Shown: positions 5,936 to 13,417, counted from the first letter of the stretch. The stretch: DNA of 14,331 bases from an uncultured Lachnospiraceae bacterium (GCA_910578885.1 CAJTSH010000059.1:1-14331); one strand, 5' to 3'. The notes: generated by a model from the letters alone, not told the origin. Numbers and translations: made by a program.

Positions 5936-7768
5936 GTGAGAAAATTACTGATATATTTAAAGGACTATAAAAAAGAAAGTATCTTAGGACCGCTTTTTAA
6001 ACTTTTGGAGGCTTCATTTGAATTATTCGTTCCGTTAGTCATGGCAGCGATTATTGATGTGGGGATTGCGAATGGGGATAAGAACTATATTTTGAAAATG
6101 TGCGGTGTGCTGATTCTTTTAGCAGTCATCGGACTAGTCTGTTCCATAACCGCACAGTTTTTTGCGGCAAAGGCGGCGGTGGGATTTGCGGCGAAGCTGC
6201 GTCATGTTTTGTTTGCACATATACAGAGCCTATCCTATACGGAGATGGATGCCATAGGAACTTCAACCATGATTACGAGGATGACCAGTGATATCAATCA
6301 GGTGCAGTCAGGGGTCAATATGGTTCTGCGCCTCTTCTTGCGTTCACCATTTATTGTTTTTGGTGCAATGGTGATGGCATTTACGATTGATGTCAAGGCA
6401 GCATTGATATTTGTCGTAATCATTCCGCTCTTGGCAATCGTGGTATTCGGTATCATGCTGATTACCATACCGCTCTTTAAGAAAGTGCAGTCGGGGCTGG
6501 ATGAAGTGCTTGGCATTACAAGAGAGAACTTAACCGGAAGCAGGGTCATTCGTGCTTTTCATAAGGAAAAAGAAGAAATAGAGACATTTCATGAGAAAAA
6601 TCAGTTATTGACGAATTTACAGCTCTATGTGGGAAAAATATCTGCATTGATGAATCCTTTGACCTACATTCTGATAAATGCCGCATTACTTGTACTCATT
6701 TGGGTAGGAGCAATTCGTGTAGATAATGGAGCGATCCTTCAGGGAGAGGTGGTAGCTCTGGTAAATTATATGTCTCAGATATTGATAGAGCTGGTAAAGC
6801 TGGCAAATCTGATTATTACGGTCACGAAGGCGGTTGCCTGCGGAAATCGTATAGAGAGCGTGTTTGAGATTCACAGTTCTATGTCCGATGGACATAGAAC
6901 AAAAAGCGATGCCCATGCGGGCGGGAATCCTGCCAAGAGGCAGGATTTAAGGTCCGATGGACATAGAACAAAAAGCGATGCCCATGCGGGCGGGAATCCT
7001 GCCAAGAGGCAGGATTATGCTGTTTGCTTTGACAATGTTTCAATGGGATATCAGGGAGGCGGCGAATACGCAGTATCCAATATCAATCTAAAGGTGAAGC
7101 GGGGAGAGACGGTTGGAGTGATTGGTGGAACCGGTTCCGGTAAATCTACTGTTATTAATCTGATTCCCAGATTTTATGATGTGTCGGAAGGCGCCGTGTA
7201 TGTAAGCGGGGAGGATGTGCGTGATTACAAGCTTTCAGAGCTTCGGGATAAAATAGGAATCGTTCCGCAGAAGGCGGTTTTGTTTGCGGGAACAATTCGT
7301 GAAAATATGAAATGGGGAAAGGCAGACGCTACGGATGAAGAGATAAACGAGGCATTGGATATTGCTCAGGCAAGAGAATTTGTTGAGCAGAAGGAAGGAA
7401 AATTGGATGCAGAAATCGAGCAGGGCGGGCGGAATCTGTCCGGCGGACAGAAACAACGTCTGACGATTGCAAGAGCGTTGGTAAAAAAGCCGGAAATACT
7501 GATATTGGATGACAGCGCTTCCGCATTGGATTATGCAACGGATGCAGCTCTTCGCCATTCCATCCGGGAAATGAAAAATGCACCGACAGTCTTTATCGTT
7601 TCCCAACGTGCTGCCTCCATTTTACACGCCGATCAAATTTTGGTTTTGGATGACGGAGATGTTGCGGGGCTTGGAACACATGCGGAATTGTTAGAAAATT
7701 GCGAAGTATATCAGGAGATTTACTATTCCCAATTTTCAAAAGAAGAGGGCGAGGAGGTGCATTCTTGA
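5936..7768 (+). CDS. ABC exporter half-transporter with degenerate ATPase site, carrying an in-frame repeat insertion
   Basis: The 610-residue product starts at GTG after AGGAAAGG (5918-5925). An N-terminal exporter membrane domain with about six helices (residues 15-300) is followed by an ATPase domain: Walker A GGTGSGKS (397-404), VPQKAVLF Q-loop, LSGGQKQRL signature, and Walker B LILDD. The usual catalytic Glu is Asp (D526) and the switch His is Gln (Q557 in VSQRAAS), marking the non-hydrolysing half of a heterodimeric exporter of the LmrCD/BmrCD or TM287/288 kind. Residues of about 314-361 are foreign: two copies of DGHRTKSDAHAGGNPAKRQD encoded by a palindromic DNA repeat, placed between the two domains and explaining the extra length over the usual 570-580. 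The stop overlaps the ATG of the partner gene (TGATG). Multidrug or peptide export is likely; the substrate is unknown. Confidence 0.9.
   Translation: MRKLLIYLKDYKKESILGPLFKLLEASFELFVPLVMAAIIDVGIANGDKNYILKMCGVLILLAVIGLVCSITAQFFAAKAAVGFAAKLRHVLFAHIQSLSYTEMDAIGTSTMITRMTSDINQVQSGVNMVLRLFLRSPFIVFGAMVMAFTIDVKAALIFVVIIPLLAIVVFGIMLITIPLFKKVQSGLDEVLGITRENLTGSRVIRAFHKEKEEIETFHEKNQLLTNLQLYVGKISALMNPLTYILINAALLVLIWVGAIRVDNGAILQGEVVALVNYMSQILIELVKLANLIITVTKAVACGNRIESVFEIHSSMSDGHRTKSDAHAGGNPAKRQDLRSDGHRTKSDAHAGGNPAKRQDYAVCFDNVSMGYQGGGEYAVSNINLKVKRGETVGVIGGTGSGKSTVINLIPRFYDVSEGAVYVSGEDVRDYKLSELRDKIGIVPQKAVLFAGTIRENMKWGKADATDEEINEALDIAQAREFVEQKEGKLDAEIEQGGRNLSGGQKQRLTIARALVKKPEILILDDSASALDYATDAALRHSIREMKNAPTVFIVSQRAASILHADQILVLDDGDVAGLGTHAELLENCEVYQEIYYSQFSKEEGEEVHS
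6876..7016 (+). repeat. Two in-frame copies of a 65-bp palindromic element inside the exporter gene
   Basis: Bases 6883-6947 and 6952-7016 are identical over 65 bp, with a 69-bp (23-codon) period that keeps the frame. Each unit contains the hairpins GCCC-atgc-GGGC and AATCCTGCC-aaga-GGCAGGATT. The first copy is preceded by the full left arm of a third hairpin, GTTCTATGTCC (6876-6886) with GGACATAGAAC (6890-6900). The second copy keeps only the GTCC end of that arm. No stop codon occurs in the coding frame. The perfect identity implies a recent duplication. Confidence 0.9.
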
Positions 7769-9525
7769 TGGAGAAGAAGGAGAAAAAGATACGTCAAAAG
7801 GAAACGCTTTACAAGGTGCTGAGGTATATTAAGAAATATTGGTTTTATTTGATTTTGTCAGTTTTATTAGCAGCGCTGAGCGTGGTACTGACATTATATG
7901 TTCCGATATTGACTGGTGATGCGATTGATTACATCATTGCAGAAGGTCTGGTAGATTTCGCCCCGATTTTAGTAATTTTAAAGAAAATGGCGGTTGTTAT
8001 TCTGATTACGGGTGCGGCGCAGTGGGTGATGAACATTTGCAACAACAAAATGACCTATCATGTAGTACGGGATATTCGTGTGGAGGCATTTGAAAAAATC
8101 GAGCGTTTACCGTTATCCTATCTGGATTCTCATTCCTATGGTGATATTGTGAGCCGTGTGATTGCAGACGTGGATCAGTTTGCAGACGGGCTTTTAATGG
8201 GATTTACCCAGTTCTTTACAGGCGTGGTAACGATTCTGGGAACACTGCTCTTCATGCTAAGCATCAATGTGAAAATTACATTGGTTGTGGTTTTGATTAC
8301 ACCATTGTCCTTTGTGGTGGCATCGTTTATCGCAAAGCAGACATTCTCGATGTTCCGGCTTCAATCCGCAACAAGAGGAGAACAGACGGCTCTGATTGAT
8401 GAAATGATTGGAAATCAGAAGGTGGTGCAGGCATTTTCACACGAGGATGAAGCGTTAGAACGATTTGATGAAATCAATGACCGATTAGAGAAGTGTTCCT
8501 TGCGGGCAATATTCTATTCCAGCACGACAAATCCGTCTACCCGATTCATCAACTCGCTGGTGTATGCAGGCGTCGGAGTATTTGGGGCATTATCAGCAAT
8601 CATGGGCGGAATCAGCGTTGGACAGCTTTCCTGTTTTTTAAGCTATGCTAACCAATATACAAAGCCATTCAATGAGATATCCGGTGTCATTACAGAGCTG
8701 CAAAATGCCCTTGCCTGCGCTGCGCGTATCTTTGAACTGATTGAAGAGGAACCAGAGATTCCAGATGCAAAGGATGCGGAAGTGTTGGAAAATGTGGATG
8801 GCAGCGTGAATCTGGAGCATGTGTATTTCTCTTATTCACCGGAGCGGAAACTGATTGAGGATTTGAATCTCCGTGTAAAGCCCGGACAGCGAGTTGCAAT
8901 TGTCGGGCCTACCGGATGTGGAAAAACAACGGTCATCAATTTGCTGATGCGTTTTTACGATACGGACAGTGGAGAGATAATAGTCAGCGGTCATCCGATT
9001 CGGCAGATTACCAGAGAGAGCCTGCGGGATAACTATGGAATGGTATTACAGGAAACTTGGCTGAAACATGGAACCATTCGGGAAAATATCATAATGGGCA
9101 AGCCCGATGCAACGGAGGAAGAGATAATTGCGGCGGCAAAAGCAGCACATGCACATGGCTTTATCAAACGTTTATCAGATGGGTACGATACAATTATCGG
9201 TGAGGACGGAGGAAATCTCTCCCAAGGACAGAAACAGCTTCTATGTATTACGAGAGTTATGCTGTGTCTGCCGCCGATGCTGATTCTTGATGAGGCGACC
9301 TCATCCATTGATACGCGGACAGAGATTCGCATACAGAACGCATTCGCCAAAATGATGCAGGGCAGAACAAGCTTCATCGTCGCACACCGGCTATCCACCA
9401 TCCGGGAAGCAGATATCATCCTCGTAATGAAAGACGGGCATATCATCGAGCAGGGAAATCACGAGGAACTCCTCAAAAAAGCCGGCTTCTACGCCAATCT
9501 ATATCAAAGTCAATTTGCACGTTAG
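7768..9525 (+). CDS. ABC exporter half-transporter with intact catalytic site, partner of the preceding gene
   Basis: The 585-residue product starts at ATG 7768, which overlaps the previous stop; AGGAGG (7752-7757) lies 10 bases before it inside the upstream gene. A membrane domain with about six helices (residues 30-320) precedes the ATPase domain: Walker A GPTGCGKT (380-387), Q-loop VLQETWLK, signature LSQGQ (484-488), Walker B LILDEATSSID with the catalytic Glu (E509) and IVAHRLST (H540). The signature has Gln for the first Gly. In the dimer this altered signature faces the partner's Asp/Gln site, while the partner's normal LSGGQ faces this intact site. The two genes thus give one working and one degenerate ATP site, the pattern known for heterodimeric type IV exporters. 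The normal length here contrasts with the lengthened partner. Confidence 0.92.
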   Translation: MEKKEKKIRQKETLYKVLRYIKKYWFYLILSVLLAALSVVLTLYVPILTGDAIDYIIAEGLVDFAPILVILKKMAVVILITGAAQWVMNICNNKMTYHVVRDIRVEAFEKIERLPLSYLDSHSYGDIVSRVIADVDQFADGLLMGFTQFFTGVVTILGTLLFMLSINVKITLVVVLITPLSFVVASFIAKQTFSMFRLQSATRGEQTALIDEMIGNQKVVQAFSHEDEALERFDEINDRLEKCSLRAIFYSSTTNPSTRFINSLVYAGVGVFGALSAIMGGISVGQLSCFLSYANQYTKPFNEISGVITELQNALACAARIFELIEEEPEIPDAKDAEVLENVDGSVNLEHVYFSYSPERKLIEDLNLRVKPGQRVAIVGPTGCGKTTVINLLMRFYDTDSGEIIVSGHPIRQITRESLRDNYGMVLQETWLKHGTIRENIIMGKPDATEEEIIAAAKAAHAHGFIKRLSDGYDTIIGEDGGNLSQGQKQLLCITRVMLCLPPMLILDEATSSIDTRTEIRIQNAFAKMMQGRTSFIVAHRLSTIREADIILVMKDGHIIEQGNHEELLKKAGFYANLYQSQFAR

Positions 9526-9531
9526 CATTGA

Positions 9532-9767
9532 GCAGTGTGAAACCAGTAAGAGCACATGACCGCCACACGTGAGCGAGTCATGCGCTCTTACTGGTTTCAA
9601 AGGGCGAAAGCCCGTGAGTGAAAGAGCCACTGGCTCTTGAACGGCACTGCGTAGTAGAGGGAGGGGTGTGCCTATCCGCCACACGTGAGCGAGTCATGCG
9701 CTCTTACTGGTTTCAAAGGGCGAAAGCCCGTGAGTGAAAGAGCCACTGGCTCTTAAACGGCACTGCG
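9532..9767. repeat. Tandem multi-hairpin intergenic repeat, 92-bp unit in two copies
   Basis: Copies at 9560-9651 and 9676-9767 differ at one base (G/A in GCTCTTgAACGG), with a 116-bp period. The first copy belongs to a larger foldable unit: GCAGTG (9532-9537) with CACTGC (9645-9650) closes it; GAAACCAGTAAGAGC (9539-9553) plus ATGAC pairs with GTCAT plus GCTCTTACTGGTTTC (9577-9598); then GGGC-gaaa-GCCC (9602-9613); then AAGAGCCA-c-TGGCTCTT. The second copy lacks the left arm of the big hairpin. The unit lies between the convergent exporter and ClbS-like genes and has no long ORF. It looks like a dispersed extragenic palindrome rather than a transposon. Confidence 0.85.
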
Positions 9768-9792
9768 CAGCAGAATCTTTGATACTATACTT

Positions 9793-10335
9793 TCAGAGGC
9801 GCTTCGGAATTACAATTTTCCGATGCGCCTTCAGCTTTTTTATCGCCCACTGGTAATGGCTCGCCGTAGCGCTGACGAAATAGGAGCCCAGTGTGCTGCT
9901 TCCAACCCAAGGATATACGCCTTTCGAAAATAACTCTTCATTGGAAAAGGTTTCTGCCAGCTTCATTACTTGCTCATGTGATTGATTCAACATTTTTTCT
10001 GCTTCATCCAATGCCGTATTCTGGTGCTTCATCCAAAATTCTACGTTCATATCACCATACGTCTTCCAATTATATGGTTCCGGAATAAAAGGCCTATTCG
10101 CTCCATTTTGATTTGCCTGAATCCAGTTAAGTAAGAGCTGATGCCATTCGTAGAGATGGATGAAAACATCCCGAAGATTTTTATCCCGTTTCCAATGAGC
10201 TTCTTTCTTTTTCTCATCAAATTCAAAGGGTGTTGATAATTCTTTTTCGGTCAAGGAGGAAGCAAGAAGCTTCATTTCCTCGAAATTCTTGTTAGCTGCA
10301 CTGATTAAGTCAGATTTTGTTGTAGGTCTGCCCAT
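9793..10335 (-). CDS. ClbS/DfsB-family four-helix bundle protein (DUF1706)
   Basis: The 180-residue product starts at MGRPTTKSDLISAANKNFEE, the characteristic opening of the DUF1706/ClbS family, and continues with WKRDKNLRDVFIHLYEWHQLLLNW and a C-terminal GSYFVSATASHYQWAIKK helix. It is all-helical, with no signal peptide. AAGGAG precedes ATG 10335 by 7 bases; the upstream in-frame ATG at 10356 would put the ribosome binding site inside the gene. ClbS in E. coli hydrolyses the colibactin cyclopropane and protects the producer. Most family members have no known substrate, and no colibactin genes are visible here. It is the last minus-strand gene after the nag/WYL group, but a hairpin at 10393-10427 and a 75-base gap suggest its own promoter. 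Family is certain; function is open. Confidence 0.85.
   Translation of the reverse strand: MGRPTTKSDLISAANKNFEEMKLLASSLTEKELSTPFEFDEKKKEAHWKRDKNLRDVFIHLYEWHQLLLNWIQANQNGANRPFIPEPYNWKTYGDMNVEFWMKHQNTALDEAEKMLNQSHEQVMKLAETFSNEELFSKGVYPWVGSSTLGSYFVSATASHYQWAIKKLKAHRKIVIPKRL
9797..9840 (+). terminator. Plus-strand terminator inside the 3' end of the convergent gene
   Basis: AGGCGC-t-TCGGAA (9797-9809) pairs with TTCCGA-t-GCGCCT (9818-9830), 12 bp with one mismatch, followed by TCAGC and six Ts on the plus strand. It would stop transcripts running out of the exporter genes. The hairpin overlaps the last codons of the minus-strand gene; on that strand no U-tract follows. Confidence 0.55.
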
Positions 10336-10359
10336 ATTGATTCTCCTTTTCTTCAATTC

Positions 10360-10373
10360 GTAAGAATTGTTAC
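10360..10373 (-). promoter_or_regulatory. Near-palindrome upstream of the ClbS-like gene
   Basis: GTAAGAATTGTTAC is a 14-bp inverted repeat with one mismatched pair, 25 bases before the start codon. It shares TTGTTACTAT with the palindrome at 5539-5548. On the minus strand a TATAGA lies just upstream as a possible -10. This is a weak operator candidate. Confidence 0.25.
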
Positions 10374-10392
10374 TATCTATATTCTAACAGAG

Positions 10393-10427
10393 AAACCCTG
10401 ACATCTTATGTCAGGGTTTGTTTTTTT
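10393..10427. terminator. Terminator hairpin at the end of the WYL regulator gene
   Basis: AAACCCTGACAT (10393-10404) pairs with ATGTCAGGGTTT (10408-10419), a perfect 12-bp stem. The stem includes the stop codon of the minus-strand regulator. The long T-run (10421-10427) is on the plus strand, while the minus-strand side has only TTTCTCTG, so the signal is best for plus-strand transcripts and weaker for the gene it ends. It probably works in both directions. Confidence 0.65.
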
Positions 10428-11304
10428 CATAAATCAATTGTGCCTGTTTTGCCAAAGCATCTCTTAAATAAGCAGGTTCGATAACTTCTGCATTTGCGCC
10501 GAAAGAGAGCAGGAAACCTACAAGCCACGAATCTTCGGGCATTTCCGCACTAACCACAAAATCTCCATTTTCCTCCTGCTTCACTTGTGCCATGTCAAAT
10601 TCATCGTAAATGCGGTATGCCATTTCCTTTGGGAAACGAATCATGATTTTGCTGACTTGCTGCGAAGTGCCTTCCGGCTCCGGAAAAGAACGGGGAGGGA
10701 AGTCATGCTTTAAAATTTCATAATCCAAAATACGGGTCAGCTTAAACAAGCGATAGTCCTGCTTTTGGGTACAATACGCTTTTACATACCACGACTTTGA
10801 TTTGTACGTCAGCTTTAAGGGCTGAATAATCCGCTCACTGATTGTTTCGCAGGAGGCGGCATAAGTAATTTTCACACATTTGCGGTGAATCACCGCGGAT
10901 TTCAATAATTCGAATTTTTCATTATCATTTGGTTTATCTCCCCATCTTGAAAAATCTACTTCAAGCCAATTTTCTGAACTGATGTTAAAAAGCGCAGAGA
11001 GCTTACTGAGCGTATCGCTGGTGTCAATGCTTTGCGTAGCCTGTAAGCCCTGTAAGGCTGTGAGTATTTCTTGCTTTTCTTCTTCGGACAGCACTGTCCG
11101 GGTCAGAACAAAATCATTCATTAAATGAATACCGCCGTTCCGGCCCGCTTCTGCATAAATAGGAATTCCCGCGCCGCTCAGAGCATCAATATCTCTGTAA
11201 ATAGTTCGGGCGGATACTTCAAATTTTTTTGCCAGCTCAGGAGCTGTTGCCTGTCCTTTTTCAAGAAGATAATATACAATCTTAAACAATCTGCTTTCCT
11301 GCAC
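10411..11304 (-). CDS. WYL-domain transcriptional regulator (YafY type)
   Basis: The 297-residue product has an N-terminal DeoR-like winged HTH (residues 1-60; ATAPELAKKFEVSARTIYRDIDALSGAGIPIY) and the conserved GRNGGIHL stretch. A middle helical part is followed by a WYL domain (about 140-230; KITYAA, then LKLTYKSKSWYVKAYCTQKQDYRLFKLTRI) and a C-terminal extension. WYL proteins bind a ligand, sometimes nucleic acid, and act as repressors or activators. The start is GTG 11304, with AGGAG 10 bases before it; that site overlaps the end of nagA, 13 bases away, so the gene is probably in the nag transcript. It may control itself, the ClbS-like gene next to it, or the nag genes; none of this is shown directly. 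Confidence 0.87.
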   Translation of the reverse strand: MQESRLFKIVYYLLEKGQATAPELAKKFEVSARTIYRDIDALSGAGIPIYAEAGRNGGIHLMNDFVLTRTVLSEEEKQEILTALQGLQATQSIDTSDTLSKLSALFNISSENWLEVDFSRWGDKPNDNEKFELLKSAVIHRKCVKITYAASCETISERIIQPLKLTYKSKSWYVKAYCTQKQDYRLFKLTRILDYEILKHDFPPRSFPEPEGTSQQVSKIMIRFPKEMAYRIYDEFDMAQVKQEENGDFVVSAEMPEDSWLVGFLLSFGANAEVIEPAYLRDALAKQAQLIYEKNKP

Positions 11305-11317
11305 GAATCATTTTCTC

Positions 11318-12418
11318 CTATAACACTTTCACAAGCTTCAAATCCTTGTCAACAAGTAAAATATCAGCTTCTTTTCCGGCGCAAAATCCGCCGATGTTAT
11401 CAGCGCCGATGCTCTTTGCCGGATTCCTCGTAGCAGCTTTGATAGCAGATTCCAACGGAATGCCGAAGGAAACGGCTGTTCTTACACAGTCAAAGAGATG
11501 AGTCGCAGAGCCTGCAAGCGTACCGTCCGCCAAGGTAGCGCGGTTTCCTTTTTTAAATACATCTTGTCCGCCAAGCTCATAGGTGCCGTCCTCCATGCCC
11601 ATAGCCCTCATTGCGTCACTGATTAAGACGACGCGGTTATCACCGAAAATTTGAAAAATCATACGGACAACGGAAGGATTCAAGTGGATGCCGTCGCAGA
11701 TGACCTCTACCATAACATGGGGATTGTCTGCGGCTGCACCGATAATGCCCGGGTCTCTGTGGTGCAGAGGAGGCATGGCGTTGAACAAGTGTGTGGCATG
11801 GTTGGCGCCTGCCTGATATGCTTTATCGGCAGTTGCATAATCCGCTTCAGAATGTCCAAGGGAGATTGCAACGGCGTCATGCAGCTCTTCAATAAATTGC
11901 ATGGAACCGGGGAGCTCGGGTGCAATCGTAATAATTTTAATCTGACCTTTGCAGGCATGGTTTAAGCGCGTAAAGGTCTGAACATCCGGCTGGGTAATAA
12001 AGGATTCCTTTTGTGCTCCTTTTTTGGCGGGAGAGATAAACGGACCTTCCATATGAATGCCGGCAATCCGGGCATGTTCTGCGTCAGAGGGAACTTTTTG
12101 AATACTTTGGAAAATCTGTTCCAACTCATCAATTGGCAGCGTCATAGAGGTCGGGCAAAAGGAAGTAATTCCCTGCGATTTTAAATAAGCAGAGATTTCT
12201 GCAAGCCCTTCACTGTCACCGTCACAGAAGTCATGACCGATGGCGCCGTGGATGTGCACATCCACCAGACCGGGGATAACGTACAGTCCTTCGGCGTCAA
12301 TGATTTCATTGTCGCCCGGATCAGGAACGTCGGCTATTTTGTGATTGGAATTTACCACCAGGTCACGGTTGGTAAAGGTTCCGTATTCTCCAAAAACAAG
12401 TCCGTTTTTTATAATCAT
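11318..12418 (-). CDS. nagA: N-acetylglucosamine-6-phosphate deacetylase
   Basis: The 366-residue cytoplasmic product removes acetate from GlcNAc-6-P, giving glucosamine-6-P for NagB. Amidohydrolase-fold motifs are all present in order: GLVDVHIHG (H55, H57), HMEGPFISP (E124), SLGHSEADY (H189), HATHLFNAMPPLHHR (H210), VEVICDGIHL and LISDAMRAMG (catalytic D268), with an ADILLVD end typical of the family. TAGGAGGT lies 5 bases before ATG 12418; a longer frame to 12442 would overlap the end of nagB and lacks a ribosome binding site. The gene begins 14 bases after nagB and ends 13 bases before the WYL gene, so the three are almost surely co-transcribed. Confidence 0.96.
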   Translation of the reverse strand: MIIKNGLVFGEYGTFTNRDLVVNSNHKIADVPDPGDNEIIDAEGLYVIPGLVDVHIHGAIGHDFCDGDSEGLAEISAYLKSQGITSFCPTSMTLPIDELEQIFQSIQKVPSDAEHARIAGIHMEGPFISPAKKGAQKESFITQPDVQTFTRLNHACKGQIKIITIAPELPGSMQFIEELHDAVAISLGHSEADYATADKAYQAGANHATHLFNAMPPLHHRDPGIIGAAADNPHVMVEVICDGIHLNPSVVRMIFQIFGDNRVVLISDAMRAMGMEDGTYELGGQDVFKKGNRATLADGTLAGSATHLFDCVRTAVSFGIPLESAIKAATRNPAKSIGADNIGGFCAGKEADILLVDKDLKLVKVL

Positions 12419-12432
12419 CTGATACCTCCTAA

Positions 12433-13176
12433 TTAGATGCACTGATTTTCTTTAATTAAGGATAATGCGTCTTCATCGGCAACGATAGATACGTTGTTGT
12501 GAAGCTGTAAAATAGAAGCAGGAACAGCCGGAGTAATCGGTCCGAACAAAGCCTTGTACAATGCGTCTGCTTTGGATTTGCCGGAGGCAACTAACAGGAT
12601 GCTTTTCGCCTGCATAATGTTTTTGATTCCGGTGGAATATGCGTATTTCGGAACATAATCAATGTTTTCAAAGAAACGTGCGTTTGCCTGAATGGTATTT
12701 TCGGTCAGCTTTACACAATGGGTTTCTTTTTCAAATGCTTCGCCTGGTTCATTGAAGCCGATATGCCCGTTGTTACCGATGCCAAGAAGCTGCAAGTCAA
12801 TGCCGCCGAGAGAGCGGATGATATGGTTGTAACGGCTGCATTCAAGTTCTGTGTCTGTTTCCAGACCGTTGGGGATATAGGTATTTTCTTTTTTGATATT
12901 TACGTGGTCAAACAGATTGTTGCGCATAAAGTATGCATAGCTCTGGTCATTGTCGGCAGGAAGCCCTTTGTATTCGTCCAGATTGACGGAACGGATATCT
13001 GCAAAATCCAGATCGCCCTTGTTGTACCAGTCAATTAACTGCTTGTAAGTTCCGATAGGAGTAGAGCCGGTTGCAAGACCTAAAACGGCGTCCGGTTTCA
13101 TAATAATCTGTGCTGAAATAATGTTTGCTGCCTTGCGGCTCATCTCGTTATAATCTTTTGCCTGATAAATTCTCAT
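12433..13176 (-). CDS. nagB: Glucosamine-6-phosphate deaminase
   Basis: The 247-residue product turns glucosamine-6-P into fructose-6-P and ammonia, feeding amino sugars into glycolysis. Diagnostic segments are LGLATGSTPIGTY (phosphate binding), VNLDEYKGL (catalytic D67), LGIGNNGHIGFNEPG (H138, E143) and LLVASGKSKADA. The length matches the short Bacillus-like form, lacking the C-terminal allosteric part of the E. coli enzyme. AAAGGAG precedes ATG 13176. It is the first gene of the minus-strand operon and divergent from the RpiR-family gene at 13418. Confidence 0.96.
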   Translation of the reverse strand: MRIYQAKDYNEMSRKAANIISAQIIMKPDAVLGLATGSTPIGTYKQLIDWYNKGDLDFADIRSVNLDEYKGLPADNDQSYAYFMRNNLFDHVNIKKENTYIPNGLETDTELECSRYNHIIRSLGGIDLQLLGIGNNGHIGFNEPGEAFEKETHCVKLTENTIQANARFFENIDYVPKYAYSTGIKNIMQAKSILLVASGKSKADALYKALFGPITPAVPASILQLHNNVSIVADEDALSLIKENQCI

Positions 13177-13177
13177 T

Positions 13178-13286
13178 TGAAAAATCTCCTTTCAATCATG
13201 CGGATAGTCAATTATTTTTCTGATTTCATTATAACGTTAATTGAAAGAAAAATCTATAAACAAAAATGAAATTGAAAGAGTATTCA
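13178..13286 (-). promoter_or_regulatory. nagB promoter region with TGAAAG boxes
   Basis: On the minus strand a perfect TATAAT lies at 13233-13228, but the -35 region (TAGATT at 13256-13251) is weak, suggesting activator dependence or a missed start. AATTGAAAG occurs at 13239-13247, between the -10 and -35, and again at 13270-13278, where TGAAAG-ag-TATTCA is a partial palindrome. A further TGAAA/TTTCA pair (13178-13194) covers the ribosome binding site. These are plausible binding sites for the divergent RpiR-family regulator. Confidence 0.5.
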
Positions 13287-13332
13287 TTAACGACCAAAAA
13301 AAGCAGGAAAAGAGCAGGGAAAAGCAAAAGAA

Positions 13333-13386
13333 TTGAAAGAACTTTCAGATAATGGATATTATACCTCATCTATGTTATAATATCCA
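13333..13386 (+). promoter_or_regulatory. rpiR-type gene promoter with operator palindromes
   Basis: TTGAAA (13333-13338) and TATTAT (13357-13362) form a promoter with an 18-base spacer; a TATAAT at 13376-13381 is an alternative -10. TGAAAG-aa-CTTTCA (13334-13347) is a clean palindrome over the -35. TGGATATTATA (13353-13363) and TATAATATCCA (13376-13386) form an 11-bp inverted repeat spaced by 12 bases over the -10 region. Both are good places for autoregulation. Confidence 0.6.
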
Positions 13387-13417
13387 CTAAATACGGAATA
13401 AGGAAAGAAGGGACATT

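Noticed and set aside
7699..7767. Earlier start of the second exporter gene
   Set aside because: It would overlap the first gene by 70 bases; AGGAGG and the TGATG overlap clearly support ATG 7768.
9560..9767. Possible CRISPR array
   Set aside because: Only two long (92-bp) units with internal hairpins and a single 24-bp gap; no series of short repeats with uniform spacers and no cas genes.
12433..13176. NagB active-site change (Asn in GNNGHIGF where E. coli has Asp)
   Set aside because: Firmicute NagB proteins such as that of Bacillus subtilis also lack Asp here, so it is normal for this branch.
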